Part shown: positions 63,603 to 64,000 of the stretch, in pieces
How positions within the stretch are numbered: the first letter of the stretch is position 1
Layout of the letters: every line of letters starts with the position of its first letter
Assembly: GCA_029204225.1 (NCBI GenBank)
Contig: CM055109.1
Location: 2,869,638-2,933,637, forward strand
DNA length: 64,000 nt
Direction of reading: 5' to 3'
From: Diphasiastrum complanatum
Taxonomy: Eukaryota > Streptophyta > Lycopodiopsida > Lycopodiales > Lycopodiaceae
Translations under genes and position numbers: made by a program
The notes under the pieces: model-generated
What the model saw: only the letters and a program-made list of their open reading frames with translations
Told to the model about the DNA's origin: nothing
The model's database searches: none

Positions 63603-64000
63603 AACTCTAATCTTGCTCGTCTTCTTCTTAGGTACTATAACTATTGGTGATACCCACTCACTGCTTAGAATAGGATATATAATACCCGCTCTAAGACATC
63701 TATCTAATTCGTCTTTTACTAATAAGGAGTACTTTGGATTCAATCTATATTGACGCTATCTAACAGGTATTGTTCCCTGAATGAGGTCTATTCTATGTTC
63801 ACCCCATTTAACTGGTATTCCTATTAAATCATCCATCGACCAAGCAAACATGTTTTGGTATTTTTGAAGAAGCAATATATACTCTTCACGTTCTTGGTCC
63901 GATTGGTGTTTATATAGATTCAAAGTCTTACCTTTATTAATTTCTATTTCTACAAAATCTGTTTTATCTACCATCCCCTCGGTCAGACTTGCTCTGGTTC
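63603..64000 (-). pseudogene. Ty3/gypsy RT N-terminal fragment, interrupted by LTR, continues beyond window
   Basis: The frame 63974-63756 reads MVDKTDFVEIEINKGKTLNL, then LLQKYQNMFAWSMDDLIGIP and HRIDLIQGTIPVR, a stop. The same frame continues YRLNPKYSLLVKDELDRCLR, AGIIYPILSSEWVSPIVIVP and KKKTSKIRV, the fingers of gypsy RT. It breaks exactly at the LTR edge 63602, so the LTR element inserted into this RT. It differs in sequence from the gypsy RT at 53.4 kb. The rest of RT would lie beyond the other end of the inserted element. Confidence 0.85.

Overview
The window is nuclear DNA of a land plant. It is AT-rich, intron-containing and dominated by decayed LTR retrotransposons. The plant assignment rests on a two-exon FCS-like zinc finger (FLZ/DUF581) gene, a plant-type alpha-tubulin fragment, an organellar-SSB-like (PDF motif) fragment, initiator-tRNA-Met-type primer sites on Copia elements, and very long (GA)n tracts. 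Nothing bacterial, organellar or viral was seen. The species cannot be told from the sequence; a large repeat-rich genome such as a fern or gymnosperm would fit, but that is a guess.

Layout. 0-4.4 kb: broken hAT-like gene, (GA)n, a seven-copy ~101 bp tandem array, CT-rich DNA. 4.7-6.0 kb: fragments of two unrelated host genes (OSB-like, alpha-tubulin) in one orientation. 6.15-8.87 kb: a deleted Copia element with both LTRs (minus strand). 10.7-16.7 kb and 23.1-24.7 kb: three copies (A, B, C) of an unfamiliar intron-containing mobile gene family with a shared 5' end, split by a Copia integrase/RT fragment at 11.9-13.1 kb. 17.7-21.5 kb: Copia 3' end, LTR and 5' leader/gag, the gag interrupted by a 1.13 kb LTR insertion with a clear 5 bp target duplication. 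25.3-29.1 kb: more Copia LTR and gag. 29.77-31.96 kb: the FLZ gene on the minus strand, the only intact host gene. 33.7-36.3 kb: microsatellite and a Ty3/gypsy 3' end. 37.6-40.1 kb: Copia pol (minus) with a deletion. 40.5-50 kb: mostly anonymous AT-rich DNA with microsatellites, short duplications and an LTR. 50.4-54.2 kb: Ty3/gypsy gag-protease-RT in one frame broken by nonsense codons. 55.5-60.8 kb: Copia pieces in both orientations. 60.9-62.2 kb: a ~344 bp tandem repeat with a conserved hairpin. 62.7-64 kb: a gypsy LTR (minus) inserted in another gypsy RT.

Apart from the FLZ gene, little here can make protein. The window is mainly a record of nested insertion, LTR recombination, deletion and nonsense mutation. 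The least familiar component is the A/B/C family: copy B can be read as a four-exon gene with consensus splice sites, and all three copies share a start motif and a terminal sequence.
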